This document shows, in pieces, positions 35,438 through 43,375 of a stretch of 64,000 nt of DNA. The translations under genes were made by a program, and so were the position numbers. The notes beneath the pieces are model-generated. The model worked only from the letters and a program-made list of their open reading frames with translations. It searched no databases and had not been told where the DNA came from. The stretch is from Subtercola lobariae (GTDB lineage: Bacteria > Actinomycetota > Actinomycetes > Actinomycetales > Microbacteriaceae): assembly GCF_014640255.1 (NCBI RefSeq), contig NZ_BMGP01000007.1, positions 210,676 to 274,675 on the forward strand. The letters are read 5' to 3'. Each line of letters starts with the position of its first letter. Position 1 is the stretch's first letter.

Positions 35438-36031
35438 CTACGGCCGGGCATCCGTCGTCGGCGCCGTCACGATGAGCAAGCGATAACCGGTGGGCTCGGG
35501 AGCACGCCAGCCGTGCGCAGCGCCGGCGCGAAAGGCGATGGAGTCACCGCGGCCGAGCGAACGAACATGCGGGTCGTCGGGGCCGCCAGACACCTCGAGC
35601 GTGCCGGCCAGCACATAGACGAACTCATCGCGCGTGTGCACCGCGAATTCGGTGAACTCCGGCTCAGAACCGAACATTTCGACTCCCACCAGTCCGCCTG
35701 GCAGTTGCGCGAGCTGCCACAGCGCGCGATCGCCCTGCGCGGGGCGGTCGCGATGATCGGTGGGCACCAGGTCGACCTCGGCGGTGGTGATTCGATTCAC
35801 CGGACGCTGAGCCAACAACTCGTCAGAGCGCACCCCGAGTTCTCTGGCCACTCGGGCCAGCGAAGCGAGGCTGAGCCGCGCATGCCCTCGCTCTACCAGG
35901 CTCAGAAACGGTTGCGACATCGCCGTGGCGCTCGCGAGCTGCACCAGCGTGAGCCCGTGGGCTTTACGCAGGCTCCGGATGCGCCCGCCCACCAGCACCG
36001 CTTCTTCGTCGAGCGGCTTCGTTGACGACAC
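35438..36031 (-). CDS. XRE-type regulator with C-terminal cupin domain
   Basis: Transcription factor of 197 residues. The N-terminal helix-turn-helix (about 15-70, IRSLRKAHGLTLVQLASATAMSQPFLSLVERG) is XRE-like and the C-terminal cupin (about 105-190, FAVHTRDEFVYVLAGTLEVS and GDSIAFRAGAAHGW) would bind a small molecule or metal. It is divergent from a flavin monooxygenase gene, and a perfect palindrome (36107-36125) lies just in front of that gene, so it probably represses or activates it and maybe itself. GTG 36031 has AGGAGG 5 bases upstream. Confidence 0.92.
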   Translation of the reverse strand: MSSTKPLDEEAVLVGGRIRSLRKAHGLTLVQLASATAMSQPFLSLVERGHARLSLASLARVARELGVRSDELLAQRPVNRITTAEVDLVPTDHRDRPAQGDRALWQLAQLPGGLVGVEMFGSEPEFTEFAVHTRDEFVYVLAGTLEVSGGPDDPHVRSLGRGDSIAFRAGAAHGWRAPEPTGYRLLIVTAPTTDARP

Positions 36032-36106
36032 CCGGGCCTCCTGATTGTGTGGTCTCTCAAGCTCTGATATTTACACACCCGAAACGCGCTGACACATCAC
36101 CGAAAA

Positions 36107-36125
36107 ATATTTATGACATAAATAT
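36107..36125. promoter_or_regulatory. Perfect palindrome, candidate operator of the monooxygenase gene
   Basis: ATATTTAT (36107-36114) and ATAAATAT (36118-36125) are exact inverted repeats around GAC, ending 4 bases before the ATG at 36130. Its AT-richness is exceptional for this DNA. A protein bound here would block initiation of transcription or translation; the neighbouring XRE-cupin regulator is the obvious candidate. Confidence 0.75.
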
Positions 36126-36129
36126 AACC

Positions 36130-37491
36130 ATGAAGCCTTTCATCCTCGGCATTTTTCAGTACATCGGCCCGAACGGCACCATCGGTTCGGCCTGGCAGCA
36201 CCCCGACGACACCTCGGCCGACTTTCTCAAGATCAGCCACTGGACGACGCTGGCGCAGAAGTTCGAGGCCGCCAAGCTCGATTTTCTGTTTCTCGCCGAC
36301 AGCTACGGTTTCCCGGCTCTGAACGGCGAACTCATCGATGCGGCTCTGGCCGAGGGCCGCGGAATTCCGCACGGCGACCCCATGCCCATCGTCTCTGCGA
36401 TGGCGGCGGTGACCTCTAATCTCGGCTTCATTCTCACCACGTCGACCACCGTCGAGCCGCCCGCAGCCAACGCGCGACGGTTCGCGACGCTCGATCACTT
36501 CACCGACGGCCGCATCGGCTGGAACATCGTCACCGGCTCATCGGGAGCGACCGCCGCCGCACTGATGGGCAAAGACCTCATTTCGCACGACCTGCGCTAC
36601 GACATGGCCGACGAATACGTCGATGTGAACCTCGCCCTGTGGGAGGGCAGCTGGAGCGACGATGCGTTGGTGCTCGACAAACAGGCTGGCCTCTACGCAG
36701 AACCCGACAAAGTTCGCATGGTGCACTACGAGGGCGAGCACTTTCGCACCGACGGCGTTCTCAGCGTGCCGCCGTCGCCGCAGCGAACGCCGCTTCTCGT
36801 TCAGGCCGGCGCATCCGGTCGGGGCCGACGCTTCGCCGGGCGCCACGCAGAGGCCGTCTTTCTTGCCGGTGGTGACCCGGCCGTGGTTGCGGCGAACGTG
36901 GCGAGCATCAGGCAGAGCGCCGTGGCGGAAGGCCGGTCGCCCGACTCGATCAAGCTTCTGGTGGGGGCACTTTTCATCACCGCCGAGACCCACGACGAGG
37001 CAAGAGAGAAGTATGACGAGATGCTCTCGATGTCGACGAACGAGGGCGCTGCGGCCATCTACGCCGGAAACACGGGCATCGACCTTCTCGCGCTCGACCC
37101 TGACCGCCCTCTTGACCAGACGAGCACGGAGATGGGCCAGAGCAACCTCGAGCGCTACCTCTCGAAAGACGGCACCCCGGCGCCGCTCGTGCGCGACATT
37201 CTCGAGAACTTCAGAACCACCGGTATCAACGGCAGCGTGTTCGTCGGGTCGCCAGAGGAGGTGGCCGATCAGGCCGAAGCCTTCATTGCCACCACCGGAG
37301 CTGATGGCTTTCTCATCCAGCCGCATATGACTCCCGGTACCTACGACGACTTCATCGACCTGATTCTGCCGATACTGCGCGAACGCGGGCTGGCGCCCAC
37401 CGAGTATTCGGGTAATACCCTGCGGCAGCGCTTGTTCGGGGCGGGCGCGCATCTGCCCGACGAGCATCACGGGGCTGGTTTTCGCGCGTAA
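36130..37491 (+). CDS. LLM-class flavin monooxygenase (NtaA/SnaA/DszA type)
   Basis: FMNH2-dependent monooxygenase of 453 residues, full length for the NtaA/SnaA/DszA group that attacks nitrilotriacetate, pristinamycin intermediates or dibenzothiophene sulfone. Clear signatures include FLADSYGFP, the TTSTTVEPPAANARRFATLDHFTDGRIGWNIVTGSS block, LVQAGASGRGRRFAGRHAEAVF and GTYDDFIDLILPILRERGL. A separate flavin reductase would supply FMNH2; none is adjacent. ATG 36130 is chosen because family proteins begin here, although an open frame extends upstream. Regulated in all likelihood by the divergent XRE-cupin gene through the palindrome 4 bases away. Confidence 0.92.
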   Translation: MKPFILGIFQYIGPNGTIGSAWQHPDDTSADFLKISHWTTLAQKFEAAKLDFLFLADSYGFPALNGELIDAALAEGRGIPHGDPMPIVSAMAAVTSNLGFILTTSTTVEPPAANARRFATLDHFTDGRIGWNIVTGSSGATAAALMGKDLISHDLRYDMADEYVDVNLALWEGSWSDDALVLDKQAGLYAEPDKVRMVHYEGEHFRTDGVLSVPPSPQRTPLLVQAGASGRGRRFAGRHAEAVFLAGGDPAVVAANVASIRQSAVAEGRSPDSIKLLVGALFITAETHDEAREKYDEMLSMSTNEGAAAIYAGNTGIDLLALDPDRPLDQTSTEMGQSNLERYLSKDGTPAPLVRDILENFRTTGINGSVFVGSPEEVADQAEAFIATTGADGFLIQPHMTPGTYDDFIDLILPILRERGLAPTEYSGNTLRQRLFGAGAHLPDEHHGAGFRA

Positions 37492-37705
37492 TACGTCGCC
37501 GCAGACGGGCCTGTACCCCCCTAACGGGGTCAGTCGAAGTGGATGATCGCTCCCTCGTTTTCTGCCAAAACTGCGTGTTCGCTGATAGTGTTTCGGCAAC
37601 CCCCAGCACACCCGGCATCGGGAACGCACTTACCCCCAGCACGCGAAAGCGGTTCGCAGCAGGCAGCCTGCCGCCTTTCGAAGGCCAATGCAGACGAGGA
37701 ACATC

Positions 37706-38980
37706 ATGACGGCACCCATGTCGAGGCGCACCCGAGTCACCCGTCAGGTTGGCCGTTTCGGCGCCGTCGCCCTCGCCGTGGGGCTCGTGACGTTCGTCGC
37801 GGTTCCGGCAGCGAACGCGAGCACGCTCGCTGCGCCGGCCGTCACCGCGGCAACCCTTACTGCGCCGGCCGTCAGTGCCGACCCGTTGCCCACCGTCGGC
37901 CTCAACTACGTAGCGCTCGGCGACTCGTACTCGTCAGGGCTCGGCGTCGACCCGCAGACCGACCAGCCCGTCGCGGGCTGCGGCCAGTCGTCGAACAACT
38001 ACCCGCACCAGGTTGCGGCGGCGCTCGGGCTGAACCTGACGGACGTGACCTGTGCAGGTGCAACTGCGAATAATGTGTCGACCACCCCGCAGAATATTCT
38101 CGGCCCCGACGGTACGACCGTCATCGCTACTGCACCTGTGCAAATCGACGCGTTGAGCGCAAAAACCGACATCGTGACCATCACCGTCGGCGGTAACAAC
38201 CTCAAGTTCACTGATGTGGCCCTCGCTTGCGCAGCGAAGTCGGCTACCGGGCCACTGTGGTCGAACCCTGCGGCGAACGAGTGCACATCGACGCTCGCCC
38301 CGAAGATTCAGGCGGGTTCGATGGCGATGGCGACGGCAATCGCTCAAACCTACGCTGCAGTGCGGGCCGCAGCGCCGAACGCGAAGATCTTCGTTCTCGG
38401 CTACCCGACCATCGCACCGCCCACGAGCACTCCGAGCTGCTTTACTCCGGTCAGCCAGCCGAACAGCTTTCCGTTCACCGACGTCGACGTACCCTTCTTG
38501 CACGGAGTTGAGAGTGGGCTCGACCAGACCGTGAAGACGTTGGTCGGTCAAGCTGGCCCTGGCTTTACCTACGTGCCGACATTCGCCGACTCCCTTGGCC
38601 ACAGTGCATGCGCTGCCCCAGATGTGGCCTACGTAAATGGCGTCTACATCACGTTCGACCCCAGCACAAAGGCTCCTATCATCGACGAGAAGTCGCTGCA
38701 CCCGAACGCCGCCGGGGTCGACTTCATGGCCAGCGAACTCGAGCCGCAGATCGTCGCGGCGTTCCCTGCCACCGTTGTGACCCCGACTCCGACGCCCACA
38801 CCGAGCTCCACCGTAACGACGACAACGGAAACCACGGCGACCGCAGCCGCATCGGCGTCGCTCGCGGCCACCGGAATCTCTGAGCCGTTCATCGCGGGCG
38901 CCGGCGTTCTCGGTCTGCTGTTTCTGGGTGCCGGGCTCAGTGCGGTGATCATGCAGCGAAAGCAGCGCAGTAGGCCATAA
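37706..38980 (+). CDS. Secreted SGNH/GDSL hydrolase with sortase E-like anchor
   Basis: Extracytoplasmic esterase or lipase of 424 residues. A Sec signal peptide (RTRVTRQVGRFGAVALAVGLV...PAANAS) leads to the hydrolase, with block I GDSYSSGLG (Ser), block III VGGNN and block V SLHPNAAG (Asp/His-like). The tail has a Thr-Pro and Thr-rich stretch, then LAATG, a hydrophobic segment and a basic RKQRSRP end: a sortase-type signal close to the LAxTG of sortase E. It is therefore probably linked to peptidoglycan. ATG 37706 has GAGGA 5 bases upstream; ATG 37688 with AAGG is an alternative. Confidence 0.87.
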   Translation: MTAPMSRRTRVTRQVGRFGAVALAVGLVTFVAVPAANASTLAAPAVTAATLTAPAVSADPLPTVGLNYVALGDSYSSGLGVDPQTDQPVAGCGQSSNNYPHQVAAALGLNLTDVTCAGATANNVSTTPQNILGPDGTTVIATAPVQIDALSAKTDIVTITVGGNNLKFTDVALACAAKSATGPLWSNPAANECTSTLAPKIQAGSMAMATAIAQTYAAVRAAAPNAKIFVLGYPTIAPPTSTPSCFTPVSQPNSFPFTDVDVPFLHGVESGLDQTVKTLVGQAGPGFTYVPTFADSLGHSACAAPDVAYVNGVYITFDPSTKAPIIDEKSLHPNAAGVDFMASELEPQIVAAFPATVVTPTPTPTPSSTVTTTTETTATAAASASLAATGISEPFIAGAGVLGLLFLGAGLSAVIMQRKQRSRP

Positions 38981-38981
38981 T
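38976..38981 (+). promoter_or_regulatory. -10 box for leaderless LuxR-type regulator
   Basis: CATAAT overlaps the stop of the preceding gene and lies 6 bases before the GTG start at 38988; no SD. Confidence 0.45.
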
Positions 38982-38987
38982 GATGCT

Positions 38988-40571
38988 GTGACCACGCCAG
39001 AGCCCGACGTTGCCGAACGGCTGGCACGGGCGCAGGCGTCGGGGCAGTGGGGCGAAGTCATCGACCTCATCGAACACAACTGGTCGGCGCTCATGGCAGC
39101 CGACCTCGACGGGCTGCGGTCGGCGTTGGGGGCGCTTCCGCCTGAGGTCGTTGCCGAGCATCCGCGACTCGCAGCGGCGAGGTCGTACGTCGACTACATT
39201 CCCACGGGCGACGCTGTGCGCCCTGTGCAGTTTCGTGAGGTGGCGCAGGCCGGGCATCCGGAGGCCCTGCTCGACGTGCTCGCCAGACTCACCAGCAGAA
39301 GCGGCGCGAGACGTTCGGCGGGGCAATTCGCTAAGGCGTCAGAGAGCGTCGACGAGGCCCGCGAAGCCTTGGCCGACTCCACCGAAGACGGGTTGCTGCA
39401 GCTTCGGCCCGCGTTGCCCGACCTGCACTTTCACTGGGGCAAGGCTCGCGAGTTCGCAGGCAACGGGCCAGCTGCGTTTCAGGAGTACCGCGATGCCTTC
39501 GACCTCGCCGTGGTCACAGGCAACGTGCTCGTTGCGGCGAATGCGGCCGGCAGCCTGGCCTGGCTCTCGGCGTTCTCGGGGTACCGCGACGAAGCCGAAC
39601 GCTGGCTCGAACGGATGCCCGGGGCCGGTGCACCGCTGACCTCAGACTCGTGGCGGGGCACCCGGCACGCCACCACGGCCCAGTTCGCCCGCGTCTTGTT
39701 GCTGATCGACGATCTCGACTACGACGCCGCAGCGAGCGCGCTGCACACTGATGTCGATATGTCGCTCTCACCCGAATACTGGGCTGCGGCGCTGTACCTC
39801 GAAGGCCGGCTGATCTCAGACGAGTGGATCGCCCGGCAGCACCTCAGCGTGATTTCGACCGCGGTCGAAGGTCACGCGCCCGAGCTCAGCACCTCTGGGC
39901 TCAATCTGCAGTTGCTCGCGTTGGCCAGGGCTGACGCGAACCTCGCCGTGCATCACGTGGAGCGGGCGCGCCAAGTGCTGCGAGATGGCGCAGAGGCAGT
40001 GGGCCGGCCGTCGCAATCGACGCTGGTCGCTCGTGCCCGCGTTGAACTCGTGGGTGCTGACTACGCGGCGGCTTCGAGGTTCGCCGAATCTGTGATCGCG
40101 TTCGACGATGCGCGCCTGCCGTCGCTTGCCGCGGCGCTGCTGATCGAGGCTGTTGTGTCTGCGCGGGTCGGGCGCACCGAGCAGGCGGTCGAACAATTCG
40201 GCCGGGTGCTGACGCAGGTTCTCGATACGAGTTCGGCGTCGCTGCTGACGACCGTGTCGCGGGATGATCTGCTGCTGTTGGCCGAGATCGCCGGCCTCGA
40301 GCCGGGAAGCGCGGCAGACGAAACCGTTCGCCGGGTGCTCGAACACGGCATCTTCTTGCCGCCGACGGTGCCCATCGGCCCGCTCTCGCCGCGCGAACGG
40401 TCGGTGCTCGCGCAATTGCCGAGCGGAGCATCCATCGCCGACATTGCGGTAACTCTTCGGGTGAGCCACAACACCGTCAAGACGCAGTTGCGGAGCGTGT
40501 ACCGCAAACTCGGCGTGGCCTCGCGTGAAGACGCCGAGGCGGCCGCGGCGCGCTACGGGCTGCTGGGCTGA
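38988..40571 (+). CDS. LuxR-type regulator with long helical (TPR-like) N-terminus
   Basis: Protein of 527 residues. The last 65 residues form a LuxR/FixJ helix-turn-helix: GPLSPRERSVLAQLPSGASIADIAVTLRVSHNTVKTQLRSVYRKLGVASREDA. The first 450 residues are Ala/Glu/Leu-rich repeats resembling the helical region of MalT or LAL regulators, but no Walker A site of an AAA or STAND ATPase is seen, so it looks like a LAL-type protein that lacks the ATPase module. It may sense a ligand or partner through the helices. Target genes are unknown. It directly follows the SGNH hydrolase gene, with a leaderless GTG start. Confidence 0.85.
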   Translation: MTTPEPDVAERLARAQASGQWGEVIDLIEHNWSALMAADLDGLRSALGALPPEVVAEHPRLAAARSYVDYIPTGDAVRPVQFREVAQAGHPEALLDVLARLTSRSGARRSAGQFAKASESVDEAREALADSTEDGLLQLRPALPDLHFHWGKAREFAGNGPAAFQEYRDAFDLAVVTGNVLVAANAAGSLAWLSAFSGYRDEAERWLERMPGAGAPLTSDSWRGTRHATTAQFARVLLLIDDLDYDAAASALHTDVDMSLSPEYWAAALYLEGRLISDEWIARQHLSVISTAVEGHAPELSTSGLNLQLLALARADANLAVHHVERARQVLRDGAEAVGRPSQSTLVARARVELVGADYAAASRFAESVIAFDDARLPSLAAALLIEAVVSARVGRTEQAVEQFGRVLTQVLDTSSASLLTTVSRDDLLLLAEIAGLEPGSAADETVRRVLEHGIFLPPTVPIGPLSPRERSVLAQLPSGASIADIAVTLRVSHNTVKTQLRSVYRKLGVASREDAEAAAARYGLLG

Positions 40572-40664
40572 GCTGATCGGCCCTGGGCTGGGCGTAGCGC
40601 ACCGGGGCGAAACCGGCTCGCGCCGCGGTTGATCTGCGGTTGATCTGCGGGCTGCTTGGCTGAG

Positions 40665-41129
40665 TCAGCCGGCGATCGGCCGGGCTCTGGTCGACGAGGA
40701 CTTGGCTCTGCGCAGGCGACGCGCCTTTGCGGCCGTGAGCACCAGACCCACCAACACACCGATGGTGGCACCGGTCGTGTTCGACACGACGTCTCTTACG
40801 TCTGACACGCGGCCCGGGATGTACAGCTGCGCCGTCTCGATGCTCACCGTCATGACGAACCCCACGACGATGGCGAGCCACCACTGCCGACGGCCGAACA
40901 GCAGCAGCAGAAAAAGGCCGATGGGAAAGAACATGGCGATGTTAGCGCAGAACTCGACGCGGTCGTAGGTGATCCAGTCGGTGGAGGCGTGCCGCCCGAA
41001 GAACCTCAGGGCTTGGTAGAGCAGCCCTTCAGCCTTGTCGTCAAGCGGCTGTGGCCCCAGCGTGATCCACGCGACCACGCCGAGGTACCCGAGCGTGAAT
41101 ACGCTGAGTACGGGGTGGCGTCGAAACAT
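40665..41129 (-). CDS. VanZ family membrane protein
   Basis: Membrane protein of 154 residues with four or so helices, including the family block (ITLGPQPL-D, NIAMFFPIGLFLLLLFG, SIETAQLYIPGRVSDVRDVVSNTTGATIG). VanZ is named from a teicoplanin-resistance accessory gene, but most homologues have unknown roles in cell-envelope biology. ATG 41129 is preceded by TTGAGGC. The neighbours are a regulator and a thioredoxin-fold membrane protein. Confidence 0.9.
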   Translation of the reverse strand: MFRRHPVLSVFTLGYLGVVAWITLGPQPLDDKAEGLLYQALRFFGRHASTDWITYDRVEFCANIAMFFPIGLFLLLLFGRRQWWLAIVVGFVMTVSIETAQLYIPGRVSDVRDVVSNTTGATIGVLVGLVLTAAKARRLRRAKSSSTRARPIAG

Positions 41130-41196
41130 GCCTCAAGAATGCCAGGTGCGCCTTCGTGTTCGTTGAACGTGGGCTGTGTGGCGGATAGTGCGGGCT

Positions 41197-42156
41197 TTAG
41201 CCGCCGCTCGTGGGGTCGGGCGTGGGTGTGGGGGAGGCGGTGCTAGCCGGCGTGTTCTTCGTGTAGGTGTCGCTGACGAAGGTTTCGAAGGCCGTGGCGT
41301 CGGTCAGCGAGCCGGTGTAACTGCTGCCGTCGACGAGCACTAGCGGAACTTTAGTGAGCGCGGGCACGTCCGAGTTCGGCAGGCTCGCCTTGGCTCGCTT
41401 GGTGGCGTCACTGACCCAGTTGTCGAAGTCGTTCGATGTGATGCACTTCGAGACAGCCGCGTCGGTCACGCCTGCCTTGCTGACGAGCGCCACGAGGTCG
41501 TCATTGCTGAGACCGGCGCTTGCGATGGTGGCCTGGTCGGCGATGAGGGCGTTGTGCACCGCCAGAACCGCGTCGGGTTCTGTGTTCGCCACGCAGGCAA
41601 TCGCGTTCGCGGCCCGGGTGGAGGGATCGTTGCCGTCGGTGCTGTTCAGGGCGACGGGGTGGATCTCGAGCGTCGCGTAGCCCTGGTTCACCCAGCCTTG
41701 CACGTTCGACGCGTTGGTGGTTTCGAAGCTGGCGGCATCGGCGTTCGCGTAGTCGACGTAGAGCACCACGCTGAGCCCCCCGGTCGATGGGTCGAACACC
41801 GTTGGTGTGGGCGTCTGACCGACCTGCAATGCCGCTGAGGTTGCCGCGGTGATGGTGTTCTGGCTGCTGGAGCTCTGGTCGGCGCTTTGGCTCGGCGAGC
41901 CCGAGAACACGATTCCGTCGCTGGCCATGTTCGCGGGGCCGATGAGCCCGGCTCTGATGTTGTTGACGGTCACGAGAGTCGCGATGGCGACAACCGCCAC
42001 GGCGACCACGATCATGCTGGTGCGACGGATGATCTTGTTGCGCTTTTTGCGCTTACGTTGGTCTTCGCGTTGCATGCGAGAGAACTCGCGTTGAAGGGCT
42101 TTGCGCTCCTTTTTCGGCAGGCCACGCAATTGCTCTTCGTACACGTCGGCCGGCAC
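41197..42156 (-). CDS. Membrane-anchored thioredoxin-fold (DsbA/Trx-like) protein lacking CxxC
   Basis: Protein of 319 residues: a strongly basic cytoplasmic stretch (KKERKALQREFSRMQREDQRKRKKRNK), one membrane helix (about 46-66) and an outside thioredoxin-4/DsbA-like domain with a Thr/Pro tail. Relatives carry a CPxC after the first strand (YVDYxCPxCG); here the site reads VDYANADAASFE, with no cysteine. The two cysteines left (IACVANTEPD and VSKCITSND) lie far apart and might form a structural bond. It probably is not a disulfide enzyme, but a substrate- or protein-binding relative. GTG 42156 has GAAGGAG upstream. Confidence 0.85.
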   Translation of the reverse strand: MPADVYEEQLRGLPKKERKALQREFSRMQREDQRKRKKRNKIIRRTSMIVVAVAVVAIATLVTVNNIRAGLIGPANMASDGIVFSGSPSQSADQSSSSQNTITAATSAALQVGQTPTPTVFDPSTGGLSVVLYVDYANADAASFETTNASNVQGWVNQGYATLEIHPVALNSTDGNDPSTRAANAIACVANTEPDAVLAVHNALIADQATIASAGLSNDDLVALVSKAGVTDAAVSKCITSNDFDNWVSDATKRAKASLPNSDVPALTKVPLVLVDGSSYTGSLTDATAFETFVSDTYTKNTPASTASPTPTPDPTSGG

Positions 42157-42292
42157 TGCAACTCCTTCGAAAGTTTCCCAACCCCCGACCGTAGAGGTCG
42201 AGTCTATGAATTAGCTGCGCAGCGCGAAGCTCGTCGCAGTGAAGTGGCTGCGCAGGGCGAAGCCGATTGTTGCTGGGGTTTCAGACCTGCGG

Positions 42293-43375
42293 TCAGAGCC
42301 TCACTCGGGCGCGGTTGCGGCGCAAGATGACCACGACCGAGCCCGCCACGAGAACCGCACCGGCGAGCAGGTAGAGCAGTTGGGCTCGGTGCACCGAGGT
42401 GAAACACGCCGCCACCATGAGCAGGTAGTCGGCGACGAGCAGTGCAGCCCAGGCGGTGAGCAGGTTGTCGAGCCGGGGCACGCTGCGAATGAACTGGCCG
42501 AATCGAGCCCCGGCCGCACGTCTCAGACGAAGCACGTAGACCAGCACCACGATGCCCGACACGAGGGCCACCCCGCCCAAGAACTCCGACCAGGCCAGGC
42601 CGTACACCGGCGATTCGTCGGGTTGCCCCGCGCTCGAAAAGGCCACCGTGACGATGGCGAACGCCACCCACAGTATGAAGTGCACGTGCCGCAAAGCGAC
42701 CGCAGCGACGGCGCGCAGGTTGCGCACCGCGACTTCGGAGTCGGGATCGTTCGCCAGAATGTCGACGAACCCGGCCGCCGCGCTGCCGGCCTTGCCCTGC
42801 CGCAGCATCACGAGCGAGAGGTTGTTACGCGCGGCCGCGTGCTCGGGTTCGAGCCGCAGTACCGAACGAAAGGCCGCTTCGGCGGTCGGCCAGTCGTGCT
42901 GGGCGAGTGCGACGTTGCCCACAGTGAGGTGCGCGTCGGGCTCCAGAGGGGCGAGGCGGGTCGCCTCGCGTGCTGCGTTCTGCGACTCGGCCGTGATGCG
43001 CTTGGCGGCGATGTCGACCTGCGCCACCTGCGCGTGCGTCACCCAGAGTTGCGGGGCGATGCTCTGCGCCGTCGCGGCGGCGGCCCGTGCCTCGGCGTGA
43101 TGCCCGAGCTTCGAATACGAGAGGGCGACCAGCCGCCAGGCCCACTCGTTTTCGGGGGTGAGGGCCGCTGCGTGCTGAGCCGCATCCAGGGCGCGAGACG
43201 CTTCGCCCGCTACGAGGTGGGCCTGGCTGGCCAGGCAGAGGCCCCGGTCGTCGTCGGGATGCGACGCGAGGTGGGGCGCGAGGGCACGCAGCGCGTCGGC
43301 CGGTTTGCCGAGAGAGAGGTAGGTGCGGGCGTGGGTGAGTGCGGCATCCTCAGGCTTCGCGGCGTGCTCCGTCAC
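42293..43375 (-). CDS. TPR protein with C-terminal membrane domain, partner of AAA+ ATPase
   Basis: Protein of 360 residues. The first 210 form five or so tetratricopeptide-like repeats (YLSLGKPADALRALAPHLASHPDDDRG; HDWPTAEAAFRSVLRLEPEHAAARNNLSLVMLRQGKAGSAAAGFVDILANDPD). The last 140 contain four membrane helices and end with an Arg-rich tail (RRNRARVRL). Its start overlaps the AAA+ gene's stop by 4 bases (43372-43375), so the two are co-translated. The TPRs may bind the ATPase or its substrates at the membrane. The partnership is known only from gene order. Confidence 0.85.
   Translation of the reverse strand: MTEHAAKPEDAALTHARTYLSLGKPADALRALAPHLASHPDDDRGLCLASQAHLVAGEASRALDAAQHAAALTPENEWAWRLVALSYSKLGHHAEARAAAATAQSIAPQLWVTHAQVAQVDIAAKRITAESQNAAREATRLAPLEPDAHLTVGNVALAQHDWPTAEAAFRSVLRLEPEHAAARNNLSLVMLRQGKAGSAAAGFVDILANDPDSEVAVRNLRAVAAVALRHVHFILWVAFAIVTVAFSSAGQPDESPVYGLAWSEFLGGVALVSGIVVLVYVLRLRRAAGARFGQFIRSVPRLDNLLTAWAALLVADYLLMVAACFTSVHRAQLLYLLAGAVLVAGSVVVILRRNRARVRL

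Noticed and set aside
37500..37525. Terminator after the monooxygenase gene
   Set aside because: Only a 5-base ACCCC/GGGGT stem without T-tract is present; too weak to support.
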